A stretch of DNA of 64,000 nucleotides from KK5 sp034043675 (GCF_034043675.1 NZ_JAXCLA010000002.1:186001-250000), one strand, 5' to 3'. Shown: positions 25,272-34,932, counted from the stretch's first letter. A program made the numbers and translations. The notes: a model not told the origin generated them from the sequence alone.

Positions 25272-25459
25272 GCGCAGGAGTGTAGTCGTGCCGTTGTAGG
25301 ACGACCTCCAGCGACGAAGCTGCGACCGTTACCAGACTTACCCGAACACCCAGTCATTACCCCCTCAACTCGAGGGGATGATCAAGCCGTCAAACATGTA
25401 ACGGATGATTAAAGTCACACGCAAGATCATTTTCAACCGACCACCTCGGGAGCGAGCCT

Positions 25460-26173
25460 GTGAAAACCATCAAAACCGCGCTGGCCTGTTTGACGCTGGC
25501 CACCGCGTTGCCGGCTGCGGCGACGGTCGTCGTGAACTTCGACACAGAGGCTGCCCAGAATCTGTCGGCCTTCGTCGATGCGACGAAATTCACCTACGCG
25601 CAAGGCGCCGTCACGATCGGCGGCGTGCCGTCCCCGATCACTGGCCCGGTGACCAACGACGCCGTGCTGCTGGCGGCCAGCAAGACCGTTGGCGGCCGCG
25701 GCTCCTTCTACGGCAGCACCGACCCGACAGCGCCACCAACGTCAAACGTCGGCGCGCTGACGCTGGTTGCGGACTCCTTTCTGATCAGCATTGCCGATGG
25801 CTTCAACGGCCTGTTCACGATCGACTTCGCCGGCCAGGGCGAAGCCCACCTGGCGGCATTCGACCGCGCCGGCAACATGATCGGCGACCCGTTCGCCTCA
25901 AGCAGCACAGACAACAGCGGCTGCGTCTATCAGTCCGATTCCGACTATTCGTGCAACTGGAAGACGCTGAGCTTCGACCTCGGCGCTGACACACAGATCT
26001 ACTCGGTCGAGGTGTTCGGGGCCAGCGACCTCGAGTGGTTCGACAACATCACCATCGCCCACGTCGGCCCGAACGACACGGACACCGTGCCCGAGCCGGG
26101 CACCATCGCGCTGAGCTTGGCAGCACTAGGCGCGCTGGGCTGGAGCCGCACGCGCATCGCCTTGCGCCGCTGA
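25460..26173 (+). CDS. PEP-CTERM sorting-domain protein
   Basis: A 237-residue secreted protein with signal peptide (cleavage near PAAA-TV, about residue 22) and a C-terminal PEP-CTERM signal: VPEPGTIAL, a hydrophobic helix, then a basic tail SRTRIALRR. This is the signal recognised by exosortases, so it is a likely substrate of XrtB encoded about 19 kb away. The body has the pattern of a beta-sandwich surface protein with a Cys pair (GCVYQ and YSCNW). The start is GTG with GGGAG nine bases upstream. The 188-base upstream region has a hairpin CCCCTC-AACTC-GAGGGG at 25361-25377. Confidence 0.9.
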   Translation: MKTIKTALACLTLATALPAAATVVVNFDTEAAQNLSAFVDATKFTYAQGAVTIGGVPSPITGPVTNDAVLLAASKTVGGRGSFYGSTDPTAPPTSNVGALTLVADSFLISIADGFNGLFTIDFAGQGEAHLAAFDRAGNMIGDPFASSSTDNSGCVYQSDSDYSCNWKTLSFDLGADTQIYSVEVFGASDLEWFDNITIAHVGPNDTDTVPEPGTIALSLAALGALGWSRTRIALRR

Positions 26174-26183
26174 GTTTCCGCCC

Positions 26184-28004
26184 TTAGGCGAGTTGGCTCG
26201 GCCAGCCGTCAGCGCCGCTCAGCTGCAGCCGCCACATCCGCGTGTAGACGCCCTGCTTCGCGAGCAGATCCTGGTGATGACCGCGCTCGACGATGCGGCC
26301 GGCCTCCAGCACCAGGATCTCGTGCGCGTCGACGATCGTGGACAGGCGGTGCGCGATCACCAGCACCGTCTTGTTCCGGCCGACCGATTCCAGCTCCGCC
26401 TGGATCGCACGTTCATTGCTCGAGTCCAGCGCCGAGGTCGCCTCATCGAAGATCAGTAGCGGCGGGTCCTTCAGCAAGGTGCGGGCGATGGCGACGCGTT
26501 GCTTCTCGCCGCCGCTGAGCTTCAGACCCCGCTCGCCCACCATCGTGTCATAGCCCTTCGGCGTGGCGGCGATGAAGCCGTGCACATGAGCCGCGCGTGC
26601 CGCCGCCTCGACCTCCTCCCGCGATGCGCCAGGCCGGCCGTAGGCGATGTTGTAGGCCACCGTGTCGTTGAACAACACCGTATCCTGCGGAACGATACCG
26701 ATCGCGCGGCGCAAGCTGGCCTGCGTGATCGCGCGCAGATCCTGCCCGTCGATCGTGATCGCGCCGCCGTCGACGTCGTAGAAGCGGTAGAGCAGGCGGG
26801 CAAGCGTGCTCTTGCCCGAACCGCTGGGCCCGACAACGGCCACCTTCTTGCCAGCAGGGATCTCGAAAGACACATCGTGCAGGATCGGTCGCGTCGGGTC
26901 GTAGGCGAAGTTGACGTGCTCGAAGCGCACCGCGGCGCCGACAACATCCAGCGGCAGCGCAGACGGCACATCGGCCACCTCACGCTCGCGCTCCAGCAGG
27001 CGGAACATCTTGTCCAGGTCGGTCAGGCTCTGCTTGATCTCCCGGTAGATCACACCGAGGAAGTTCAGCGGGATGTAGAGCTGAATCATGAAGGCGTTGA
27101 CCATCACCAGGTCGCCCAGGCTCATCGTGCCGGACACGACACCCTGCGTCGCCCGCCACAGCATCGCCACCAGCGCCAGCGCGATGATCAGTTGCTGGCC
27201 CGTGTTCAGCATCGACAAGGTGGACTGCGACTTCAGCTGAGTCCGTCGCAGCCTCTCCAGGCTTTCGTCGTAGCGACGCGCCTCGAAGTCCTCGTTGTTG
27301 AAGTACTTGACCGTCTCGTAGTTCAACAGCGAATCGATCGCCCTGCTGTGCGCCACCGAATCCAGCTCGTTCAGCAAGCGACGGTACTGGGTGCGCCACT
27401 CGGTCACCTTGACCGTGAACGTGATGTAGAAGGCCAGTGCCGCAAAGGTAATCCAGGCAAACCAGGCATCGAACTTGACGCCCAGCAAGGTCAGCACCAG
27501 CACGACCTCGATCAAGGTCGGCACGATGCTGTAAAGCGAATACGAGATCAGCGACTGCACCGCGCGTGTGCCGCGCTCGATGTCGCGCGTCATGCCGCCG
27601 GTCTGCCGTTCGAGGTGGAATCGCAGGCTCAGGTCATGCAGGTGCCGGAACACCTGCAGCGAGATCGAGCGCGACGTCCCCTCGGTTGCCTTGGCGAAGA
27701 TCAACTCGCGCAATTCGGTGAACAGACTGGTCGACAGCCGTAGCCCGCCATACGCCAGCAGCAATCCCAGCGGAACGACGGCCAGGCTCTCGGCCGAGCC
27801 GGGCTTGATCGCCATCCGGTCCACCAGGGTCTTCAGCAAGACCGGCACGCCGACATTGCTGAGCTTGGCACCGAGCATGAACAGCAGCGCGAGGCTCACA
27901 CGCCAGCGATAGCGCCAAAGATACGGCAGCAGCTTGGCGATCGTGTGCCAGTCGCCGCCCGGCGTGGCAGAGGGAGAAATATCGGTCGTGGCGCTGCGTC
28001 GCAT
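26184..28004 (-). CDS. Atm1/HMT1-type ABC exporter
   Basis: A 606-residue half-transporter: six transmembrane helices (about residues 30-330) and an ATPase domain (about 365-600). The ATPase has Walker A GPSGSGKST, signature LSGGEKQRVAIA, Walker B LLIFDEATSALD and H-loop IAHRLST. The membrane domain pattern (ETVKYFNNEDFEARRYDES) is typical of Atm1/HMT1-like exporters, which move glutathione-bound metals or sulfur compounds. It would act as a homodimer in the inner membrane. It is convergent with the PEP-CTERM gene, 10 bases apart. Confidence 0.92.
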   Translation of the reverse strand: MRRSATTDISPSATPGGDWHTIAKLLPYLWRYRWRVSLALLFMLGAKLSNVGVPVLLKTLVDRMAIKPGSAESLAVVPLGLLLAYGGLRLSTSLFTELRELIFAKATEGTSRSISLQVFRHLHDLSLRFHLERQTGGMTRDIERGTRAVQSLISYSLYSIVPTLIEVVLVLTLLGVKFDAWFAWITFAALAFYITFTVKVTEWRTQYRRLLNELDSVAHSRAIDSLLNYETVKYFNNEDFEARRYDESLERLRRTQLKSQSTLSMLNTGQQLIIALALVAMLWRATQGVVSGTMSLGDLVMVNAFMIQLYIPLNFLGVIYREIKQSLTDLDKMFRLLEREREVADVPSALPLDVVGAAVRFEHVNFAYDPTRPILHDVSFEIPAGKKVAVVGPSGSGKSTLARLLYRFYDVDGGAITIDGQDLRAITQASLRRAIGIVPQDTVLFNDTVAYNIAYGRPGASREEVEAAARAAHVHGFIAATPKGYDTMVGERGLKLSGGEKQRVAIARTLLKDPPLLIFDEATSALDSSNERAIQAELESVGRNKTVLVIAHRLSTIVDAHEILVLEAGRIVERGHHQDLLAKQGVYTRMWRLQLSGADGWPSQLA

Positions 28005-28052
28005 CGTTTGGTCGAGAATGGCGCCTGATTCTCTCAGTTCAAGACCAAGCGC

Positions 28053-28454
28053 ATGACCGACGCCACTTCCGACCCTTCCGCCAGTCCCCGCGAGCTCGTG
28101 ATGCGCGTGATGCCGATGCCCGCCGATGCCAACGGCAACGGCGACATCTTCGGCGGCTGGATCATGGCGCAGGTCGACCTGGCCGGCTCGGTGCTGCCCT
28201 TGCGGATCTCACGAGGCCGCGTCGCCACCGTGGCGGTGAACGAGTTCATCTTCAAGCAGCCTGTCTCGGTGGGCGACCTGCTGTCCTTCTACGCCCGCGT
28301 CGTGCGCATCGGCCGCACCTCCATTACCGTGCACGTCGAGGTGGAGGCCGAGCGCAACCCGGCGGACCCACAACTCGTCAAGGTCACGCAGGCGAACCTC
28401 ACCTACGTCGCGATCGACCGCGACGGCAAGCCGCGGCCGTTCAACACGCCCTGA
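28053..28454 (+). CDS. YciA-type acyl-CoA thioesterase
   Basis: A 133-residue hotdog-fold thioesterase. The helix with the catalytic aspartate is NGNGDIFGGWIMAQVDLAGS, followed by VAVNEFIFKQPVSVGDLL, as in YciA. It hydrolyses acyl-CoA to free CoA, acting as a hexamer in the family. It sits divergent from the Atm1-type exporter by 48 bases and overlaps the convergent SGNH hydrolase by 14 bases. Confidence 0.93.
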   Translation: MTDATSDPSASPRELVMRVMPMPADANGNGDIFGGWIMAQVDLAGSVLPLRISRGRVATVAVNEFIFKQPVSVGDLLSFYARVVRIGRTSITVHVEVEAERNPADPQLVKVTQANLTYVAIDRDGKPRPFNTP

Positions 28455-29166
28455 GTTCGCTCGCCAGACGCTCCGCCAGCGTCTCGGCCCACAAGGCGTA
28501 GCCGGCCGGGTTCGGATGGAAGCCATCCGGCGCCATCAGCTCGGCGGCGCGTTCGCCCTGCAGCTCCGCCGGCAGCGCCTGCATCGCACGGCCCGGCCCC
28601 AGGTCGGCCGCTAACGCAACATTCAAGCGGCGGGCCTGCGCGCCCAGCAGCCAGCGCAGCGGCTGCGGCAGCAAAGGGAACTCGTGCATCGGCGGCACGG
28701 CGCTGTGCAAGGTGAAGCGCACGCCGGCACGCTCGCGGGCCAGCGCGTCGATGGCGCTCAGTTGCTCCAGCCAGCGCCGCGGCGCGACCTGGCCGACTGC
28801 ATCGTTGACGCCCAGTGCCGTGACCAGCACATCGGCAGGCCTCAGGCCCGCGTGCTGCATCCCATCGAGCGCGTCGCGCGTCGTGTGCCCGGTCGTCGCG
28901 AGCAATTGCCATTCGACCCGACCGCCCAGCCGCTGCGCCAGCGCCGTGGCCAGGCGCCCGGCCAGCGCCTCGTCCTGATGTGCAGCACCGACGCCCGCCC
29001 CGGACGAGTCACCGACGATCAGCAGCCGCAGCTGCAAATCGTCTTCGCCCACCGAGCCTTCGCGCGGCCCCGCCGCTTCCGGCAAGCGCAGCGCCGTGCG
29101 CCGCACGCGGGCACCTTGCCAGACGAGCAGCGGCGCCAGCGCCAGCTTGGCGGCCAGAAGCCTCAC
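28441..29166 (-). CDS. SGNH/GDSL-family hydrolase
   Basis: A 241-residue esterase/lipase-like protein with all SGNH blocks: Ser in IVGDSSGAG, Gly and Asn in TALGVND, and the Asp/His pair in APDGFHPN. The N-terminal hydrophobic stretch (residues 3-18) may be a membrane anchor. It would release acyl groups from an unknown ester. The start is a GTG adjacent to the stop of the enoyl-CoA hydratase (TAAGTG), so it is the last gene of the beta-oxidation operon. Confidence 0.88.
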   Translation of the reverse strand: MRLLAAKLALAPLLVWQGARVRRTALRLPEAAGPREGSVGEDDLQLRLLIVGDSSGAGVGAAHQDEALAGRLATALAQRLGGRVEWQLLATTGHTTRDALDGMQHAGLRPADVLVTALGVNDAVGQVAPRRWLEQLSAIDALARERAGVRFTLHSAVPPMHEFPLLPQPLRWLLGAQARRLNVALAADLGPGRAMQALPAELQGERAAELMAPDGFHPNPAGYALWAETLAERLASELRAC

Positions 29167-29931
29167 TTACTGGAACTTGCTGAAGTCCGGCTTGCGCTTC
29201 TGGAAGAAGGCCTGGAAGGCTTCCGTAGCCTCGGGCGAACGCAGTCGCGCGCCGAACACCTCGGCCTCGGCCTTGTAGACCTCGCGCAGCTGCGCGCGCT
29301 GCGGCTCGCGCATCAGGCGCTTGCTGTCGCGCACCGCGCCGGGCGCCAGGCTGTTGAAGCGCTCGGCCACGCGGCGCGCGTGCTTCAGCACCTCGCTGGC
29401 GGGCAGCACCGCATTGGCGATGCCGCATTCCACGGCCTGCTCGCCAGTGAACGGGTCGCCCAGCAGGATCCGCTCGGCTGCGCGGCGGTTGCCCATCAGC
29501 TGCGGCACGATCACGCTGGACGCGAATTCGGGCACCAGGCCCAGGCTGACGAAGGGCATCGCCAGGCGCGCGTCGTCGGCCACATAGACGAAGTCGCAGT
29601 GCAGCAGCATCGTCGTGCCGATGCCGATCGCCGCACCGGTGACGGCGGCGATCACCGGCTTGTCGCAGCCGATCAGCGCTTCCATGAACTGGAACACCGG
29701 CGCGTCCAGGCCCTTGCGCGGGCTGTTCATGAAGTCCTCGATATCGTTGCCCGAGGTGAAGATGCCCGGCTGGCCGGTGATCAGGATCGCGCGCACTTCG
29801 CCATTGGCGGCTGCTGCGTTGATGCCGTCAGCCATGTCCTGGTACATCTGCTGCGTCAGCGCGTTCTTCTTCTCGGGGCGGGCGATCTCGATCGTCGCGA
29901 CGCCGTCGACGATGAATGTCTTGATGCTCAT
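29167..29931 (-). CDS. Enoyl-CoA hydratase/isomerase
   Basis: A 254-residue crotonase-fold enzyme. Oxyanion-hole segments are visible (TSGNDIEDF, then VTGAAIGIGTTMLLHCD). The second catalytic region reads LVPEFASSVIVPQLMG, with one acidic residue where hydratases normally carry two, so it may be an isomerase or another crotonase activity. It works in fatty-acyl-CoA degradation beside the thiolase and dehydrogenases. The gene follows the alpha/beta hydrolase by 20 bases and abuts the SGNH hydrolase. Confidence 0.88.
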   Translation of the reverse strand: MSIKTFIVDGVATIEIARPEKKNALTQQMYQDMADGINAAAANGEVRAILITGQPGIFTSGNDIEDFMNSPRKGLDAPVFQFMEALIGCDKPVIAAVTGAAIGIGTTMLLHCDFVYVADDARLAMPFVSLGLVPEFASSVIVPQLMGNRRAAERILLGDPFTGEQAVECGIANAVLPASEVLKHARRVAERFNSLAPGAVRDSKRLMREPQRAQLREVYKAEAEVFGARLRSPEATEAFQAFFQKRKPDFSKFQ

Positions 29932-29951
29932 GGGGAGGGTCTCCTAGGGAT

Positions 29952-30806
29952 TCAGCGGGATTGTTGCAGCCAGGCCGGCACCTGCGGCCACAGCGTCGCG
30001 GCGAAGCGCTCGCGGAAGAAGCCGAAGTGGCCGATGCGGCGCGCGCCGACGTCGGTGGGCGCGATGCGGCGCATCTCCGGCCGCGCGCCAGCGTAGAAGC
30101 CGTGCAGCGACTCCATATTGCGGCGGGACATGAACTCGTCGTCGGTGAAGCCCAGCGACAGCATCGGCAAGGTCAAGGCGGCATAGTGCTCGCGCAGCGC
30201 CGTGCCACCCTCGCCCATCATGTAGTCGCGGTCCAGGCACCAGCGCCGCCACTGCGCCATCACGCCACGCGGCAGGTCGCCGACCTTGCGCAGCCGGCGG
30301 CCTGGAAAGTAGTCGAACAAGGGCAGCGCCAGCGGCACGACGACGTACCACAGCCACCAGACATAACGCCGCAGCGCAGCGGCGTTCTCGCGCCAGTAAC
30401 CGCTGCCGCAACCGACGGTGACGACGCGCGACACCCGCTCGCGGTTGGGCAGCATGCCGAAGATCTGGCCGCCGAGCGAATGGCCCACCCAATGGATCGG
30501 CCTCTCGCCCAGCCTGCCGGCCAGTTCATCGAGCGCCGCGGCGGCGTCCAGCCGCGCCCAGGTACCGATGTCCGCCTGCAGGCCCTTCAACGAAGCCGGT
30601 CGCGAAGCGCCCATGCCGCGGTAGTCGAAGCTCAACACCAGCCAGCCCTGCTCGGCCATCCACTGTGCGAAGCCCGCGTAGTAGCGCTGCTCGACACCCA
30701 TCGCCGGGGCGATCAGCAGGCCGGCGCGGGCCCGGCCCGGATCGCCGTAGAGCATGCCGCTCAGCGTGAAGCCGTCGGCGGCCTGGAAGCTGAGCGGCGT
30801 GCCCAT
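29952..30806 (-). CDS. Alpha/beta hydrolase in the beta-oxidation operon
   Basis: A 284-residue alpha/beta-fold hydrolase with nucleophile elbow GHSLGGQ, an upstream oxyanion-type segment PAMGVEQRYY and a late acidic residue in GFTDDEFM. The substrate is unknown; its place four bases after the thiolase suggests an acyl ester or acyl-CoA related step. Hydrophobic segment residues about 145-165 may contact the membrane. Confidence 0.85.
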   Translation of the reverse strand: MGTPLSFQAADGFTLSGMLYGDPGRARAGLLIAPAMGVEQRYYAGFAQWMAEQGWLVLSFDYRGMGASRPASLKGLQADIGTWARLDAAAALDELAGRLGERPIHWVGHSLGGQIFGMLPNRERVSRVVTVGCGSGYWRENAAALRRYVWWLWYVVVPLALPLFDYFPGRRLRKVGDLPRGVMAQWRRWCLDRDYMMGEGGTALREHYAALTLPMLSLGFTDDEFMSRRNMESLHGFYAGARPEMRRIAPTDVGARRIGHFGFFRERFAATLWPQVPAWLQQSR

Positions 30807-30810
30807 CGGG

Positions 30811-32025
30811 TCAGAGGCGCTCGATGATGCCCGCCGCGCCCTGGCCGGCGCCGACGCACATCGTCACCATGCCGTACTTCGCGCCGGTGCGGCGCAGGCC
30901 GTGCACGACCGAAGCCGCGCGGATCGCGCCGGTGGCACCCAGCGGGTGGCCCAGCGCGATCGCGCCGCCATTCGGGTTGACCTTGCTGCGATCCAGCACG
31001 ATGCCCTTGCTGTCCAGGTCGTTCAGCACGGCCAGCGATTGCGCGGCGAAAGCCTCGTTCAGCTCCACCCAGCCCAGGTCCTCGGCTTTGATGCCGGCCA
31101 GGCGCAGCGCGGCGGGGATCGCCTCGATCGGGCCGATGCCCATGATCTCCGGCGGCACGCCGCGCACGGCGAAGGAGACGAAGCGCGCCAGCGGCGTCAG
31201 GCCGAAGCGCTTGACCGCGGCCTCGGACGCCACGATCAGCGCACCCGCGCCGTCGGACGTCTGCGAGCTGTTGCCGGCGGTGACGCTGCCCTTGGCGGCG
31301 AACACCGGCCGCAGCTTGGCCAGGCCTTCCGGCGAGGTGTCCGCGCGCGGGCCCTCGTCGATGTCGACGATGCGCTTCTTCACGGTGATCGAACCATCCG
31401 CCAGATTGGGCGAGCGGGTAACCAGCTCGAACGGCGTCATCTCGTCCTTGAAGTGGCCGGCCTCGATGGCGGCCAGCGCGCGACGGTGCGATTCCAGCGC
31501 GAAGGCGTCCTGCTGCTCGCGCGAGACCTTCCACTGCGCGGCCACCTTCTCGGCCGTCAGGCCCATGCCGTAGGCCAGGCCGATGTTCTCGTCGCGCTCA
31601 AAGATCGCGGGCGGGAAGGACGGCTTGTTGCCGCCCATCGGCACCATGCTCATCGACTCGACGCCGCCGGCGATCATCACCTCCGACTCGCCGACGCGGA
31701 TGCGGTCCGCCGCCATCGCCAGGGCCGTGATGCCCGAGGCGCAATAGCGATTCACCGTCACGCCGCCCACCGTGTTCGGCAGGCCCGACAGCACGGCCGC
31801 CACGCGGGCGATATTCATGCCCTGCTCGGCCTCGGGGAAGGAGCAGCCGATGATCGCGTCCTCGATCACGCTGGGGTCGAGGCCCGGCACCTGGGCCATC
31901 GCGGCCTGGATGGCGCGGCTCAGCATCTCGTCCGGCCGCGTGTTCTTGTAGTAGCCGCGGCCCGACTTGCCGATCGGCAGGCGGGTGGCAGCGCAGATGT
32001 AGGCTTCTTGAACTTGCTTGCTCAT
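30811..32025 (-). CDS. Acetyl-CoA C-acyltransferase (3-ketoacyl-CoA thiolase)
   Basis: A 404-residue thiolase. The active-site cysteine is in NRYCASG (about residue 93), the histidine in GGAIALGHPLG, and the second cysteine in MCVGAGQGAA. It cleaves 3-ketoacyl-CoA to acetyl-CoA and a shortened acyl-CoA. It follows the dehydrogenase/hydratase gene by 15 bases, the usual fad arrangement. Chain-length preference cannot be read from the sequence. Confidence 0.95.
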   Translation of the reverse strand: MSKQVQEAYICAATRLPIGKSGRGYYKNTRPDEMLSRAIQAAMAQVPGLDPSVIEDAIIGCSFPEAEQGMNIARVAAVLSGLPNTVGGVTVNRYCASGITALAMAADRIRVGESEVMIAGGVESMSMVPMGGNKPSFPPAIFERDENIGLAYGMGLTAEKVAAQWKVSREQQDAFALESHRRALAAIEAGHFKDEMTPFELVTRSPNLADGSITVKKRIVDIDEGPRADTSPEGLAKLRPVFAAKGSVTAGNSSQTSDGAGALIVASEAAVKRFGLTPLARFVSFAVRGVPPEIMGIGPIEAIPAALRLAGIKAEDLGWVELNEAFAAQSLAVLNDLDSKGIVLDRSKVNPNGGAIALGHPLGATGAIRAASVVHGLRRTGAKYGMVTMCVGAGQGAAGIIERL

Positions 32026-32040
32026 GATCTTCGGTACTCC

Positions 32041-34440
32041 TTAGTTGCGCACCGGCTTGCCGGTCGACAACATGCCCATGATTCGCTCTTGCGTCTTCGG
32101 GTGCTCCAGCAGGCCGCAGAAGTGCTGGCGCTCCAGCGTCATCAGGTATTCCTCGCTGACCAGCGAGCCGGCCTCGACGTCGCCACCGCAGACCACATCG
32201 GCGATCAGCGCGGAGATGTGGAAGTCGTGCGCGCTGATGAAGCCGCCATCGCGCATGTTCGCGAGCTGGGCCTTCACCGTGGCGATGCCCGAACGGCCCG
32301 CCACCGGGAACAGCGCCTTCGCCGGCGGGCGGTAGCCAGAATCGGCCATCGCCTTGACCTGGGCCGAGGCGACGAACAGCAGTTCGTCCTTGTTCGGCAC
32401 GATCACGTCGCCGTCGATCAGGAAGCCCATCTGCTTCGCTTCCAGTGCCGAGGTCGCGACCTTGGCCGTGGCGGCGCTGGTGAAGCCGTCCTTGAGGAAG
32501 GCGAAGATGTCCGCAGCGGCGTTGCCGGCGTTGGCCATCTCGGCCGCGCGGCGTGCGATGTAGGTCAGGCCGCCGCCGCCGGGCAGCAGGCCCACACCCA
32601 CTTCCACGAGGCCGATGTAGCTCTCCATGTGGGCCACGCGGCGCGCACTGTAGACGGCCAGCTCGCAGCCGCCACCCAAGGCCAGGCCACGCATCGCGGA
32701 GACCACTGGCACCTGCGCGTAGCGGATGCGCAGCATCATGTCCTGCAGCTTCTTCTCTTCCGGCAAGATGCCCTTGGCGCCCGACTTCATGAACACCGGC
32801 ATCAGCGATTCGAGGTTGGCACCGGCCGAGAACACATCGTCCGGCGACCAGATCACCAGGCCCTTGTACTTCGCCTCGGCGATCTCGACGGCCTTCAGCA
32901 GGCCCTCGGTCACCGTCGGCGAGATCAGGTGCAGCTTGGCGGTGATCGAGGCGATCAGCACCTCGCCGTCCAGCGACCAGACGCGCACTTCCTCGTTCTT
33001 GAACTCCTCGGTGCCGGCCTGCAGCGGCGCAATCGAGCCGTCGCCGACCAGCGATTCCGGGAAGGCTTGACGGGCATAGACGGGCAACGCGGCGCGCGGC
33101 TTGAAGCGGCCTTCCTTGGCGCTCCAGGAGCCGGCCTTGCTGTGCACGCCGCCGTTCTCGGCCACCGGGCCTTCCGTCACCCAGGCGGGCAGCGGCGCGC
33201 TGGACAGCGTCTTGCCTTCGGCGATGTCGGCGGCGATCCACTCGGCCACCTGCTTCCAGCCGGCGGCCTGCCACAGCTCGAACGGCCCCTGCTGCGAGCC
33301 AAAGCCCCAGCGCATCGCAAAGTCGATCTCGCGCGCCGTGTCGGCCACATCGGCAAGGTGCACGGCCGCGTAGTGGAAGCCGTCACGCAGGATCGCCCAC
33401 AGGAACTGCGCCTGCGGGTTCGTCGATTCGCGCAGCAGCTTGATGCGGTCGGGCGCGGGCTTCTTCAGCATGCGGGCGACGATCTCGTCGGCCTTCTTGC
33501 CGCCGGCCACGTACTCGCCGCTGGCAAAGTCCAGGCGCTGGATGTCCTTGCCGACCTTCTTGTAGAAACCGGCACCGGCCTTCTGGCCCAGCGCGCCCGC
33601 CTCGATCAGCTTGGCCAGCACCGGCGGCGTGGCGTACATGCCGTAGAACGGATCGCTCTGCAGGTTGTCCTGCATCGTCTTCATCACGTGGGCCATCGTG
33701 TCCAGGCCCACCACGTCCGCGGTGCGGAAGGTGCCGCTGGAGGCGCGGCCCAGCTTCTTGCCGGTCAGGTCGTCGACCACATCGACGCTGAGGCCGAACT
33801 TCTGTGCCTCGATCATCGTGGCCATCATGCCGGCCACGCCGATGCGGTTGCCGACGAAGTTGGGCGTGTCGTTGGCGCGCACGACGCCCTTGCCCAGCGC
33901 GGTGGTGACGAAGCTCTCGAGCTGGTCGATCACCTCGGGCTGCGTGGTCGGCGTGTTGATCAGCTCGACCAGGTACATGTAGCGCGGCGGGTTGAAGAAA
34001 TGGATGCCGCAGAAGCGCGGCTTGATCTCTTCGGGCAGCACTTCGGACAGCTTCGTGATCGACAGGCCCGAGGTGTTGGACGCGACGATCGCATGCGGCG
34101 CGACGAAGGGCGCGATCTTCTTGTAGAGATCGAGCTTCCAGTCCATGCGCTCAGCGATCGCCTCGATGATGAGGTCGCAGTCCTTCAGCAGTTCGAGGTG
34201 TTCCTCGTAGTTGGCCTGCTGGATCAGCGCGGCATCGGCGGCGTTGCCCAGCGGCGCGGGCTTGAGCTTCTTCAGCCCGTCGATCGCCTTGGTGACGATG
34301 CCGTTCTTCGGGCCTTCCTTGGCCGGCAGGTCGAACAGCACCACCGGCACCTTGACGTTGACCAGGTGCGCGGCGATCTGCGCGCCCATCACGCCCGCGC
34401 CGAGCACGGCGACTTTGCGAACTTGGAATCGACTTGTCAC
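32041..34440 (-). CDS. 3-hydroxyacyl-CoA dehydrogenase / enoyl-CoA hydratase, bifunctional
   Basis: A 799-residue enzyme. The NAD-binding dehydrogenase is N-terminal (VLGAGVMGAQIAAH, then HFFNPPRYM) with its helical C-domain to about residue 430. The crotonase domain is C-terminal (about 500-700: RGLALGGGCELA, then EVGVGLLPGGGG). This order is the reverse of E. coli FadB. It catalyses the second and third steps of beta-oxidation. I place the start at GTG 34440, which has AGGAG seven bases upstream; the longer open frame overlaps the DUF2147 gene. Confidence 0.94.
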   Translation of the reverse strand: MTSRFQVRKVAVLGAGVMGAQIAAHLVNVKVPVVLFDLPAKEGPKNGIVTKAIDGLKKLKPAPLGNAADAALIQQANYEEHLELLKDCDLIIEAIAERMDWKLDLYKKIAPFVAPHAIVASNTSGLSITKLSEVLPEEIKPRFCGIHFFNPPRYMYLVELINTPTTQPEVIDQLESFVTTALGKGVVRANDTPNFVGNRIGVAGMMATMIEAQKFGLSVDVVDDLTGKKLGRASSGTFRTADVVGLDTMAHVMKTMQDNLQSDPFYGMYATPPVLAKLIEAGALGQKAGAGFYKKVGKDIQRLDFASGEYVAGGKKADEIVARMLKKPAPDRIKLLRESTNPQAQFLWAILRDGFHYAAVHLADVADTAREIDFAMRWGFGSQQGPFELWQAAGWKQVAEWIAADIAEGKTLSSAPLPAWVTEGPVAENGGVHSKAGSWSAKEGRFKPRAALPVYARQAFPESLVGDGSIAPLQAGTEEFKNEEVRVWSLDGEVLIASITAKLHLISPTVTEGLLKAVEIAEAKYKGLVIWSPDDVFSAGANLESLMPVFMKSGAKGILPEEKKLQDMMLRIRYAQVPVVSAMRGLALGGGCELAVYSARRVAHMESYIGLVEVGVGLLPGGGGLTYIARRAAEMANAGNAAADIFAFLKDGFTSAATAKVATSALEAKQMGFLIDGDVIVPNKDELLFVASAQVKAMADSGYRPPAKALFPVAGRSGIATVKAQLANMRDGGFISAHDFHISALIADVVCGGDVEAGSLVSEEYLMTLERQHFCGLLEHPKTQERIMGMLSTGKPVRN

Positions 34441-34474
34441 GAAACTTCTCCTAACTTTGAGTTCACTCGGCTCT

Positions 34475-34921
34475 TTACTCGGCTTTTTGCCAGACCTGGG
34501 TCCGGTACAGGAAGCCGATGTAGCCACGCACGTTCAGCGTCTTGCCGCCGTCCTCGGTCCAGATCTTGGTCTTGTAGGTCTTGCCGTTGGAGGGGTCGAG
34601 GATCTCGCCGCCGCTCCATTGGGCCTTGTCATCGCCGTCGGCCTTGACGCCGCGGATGATGGTCATGCCGACGATCGGCTTGTCCTTGCGCTCGTCCTTG
34701 CACTGGTCGCACTTGGCGTCCTGCTTGCCGGCGTCGAAGATCTTCTCGATCGTGCCGCTGAGCACACCGCCGCTCTCGGTGATGCGCACCAGCGACTTGG
34801 CGGTCTTGCCGTCGTCGTCGATCGTCTTCCACAGGCCCACCGGGCTGGCGGCCTGTGCGAACGCCGCGCCGGCTGCCAGGAAGAGCGTCGCTGCCGCGAT
34901 GAGTTGCTTCTTCATCATCAT
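34475..34921 (-). CDS. DUF2147 exported protein
   Basis: A 148-residue protein with signal peptide (cleavage near AFA-QA, about residue 22) and the DUF2147 domain: VGLWKTIDDDGKTAKSLV, then a pair of cysteines in KCDQCKD, and WSGGEILDPSNGKTYK. The fold is lipocalin-like in solved family members, but the function is unknown. It lies inside the beta-oxidation operon, 11 bases after the acyl-CoA dehydrogenase, and so may act on fatty acids at the envelope; that is inference. Confidence 0.9.
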   Translation of the reverse strand: MMMKKQLIAAATLFLAAGAAFAQAASPVGLWKTIDDDGKTAKSLVRITESGGVLSGTIEKIFDAGKQDAKCDQCKDERKDKPIVGMTIIRGVKADGDDKAQWSGGEILDPSNGKTYKTKIWTEDGGKTLNVRGYIGFLYRTQVWQKAE

Positions 34922-34932
34922 GGGAGCTCCGG

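Noticed and set aside
25361..25377. CCCCTC-AACTC-GAGGGG hairpin shared in part with the ubiE/eps gap as a common regulatory motif
   Set aside because: The two hairpins share only CCCCTCAA; the rest differs, so the likeness is within chance.
30754..34647. A 1297-residue open frame on the plus strand
   Set aside because: It lies opposite the thiolase and the dehydrogenase/hydratase genes, has a composition rich in His, Arg, Gln and Asp with no recognisable domain, and follows from the third-position GC bias of the real genes.
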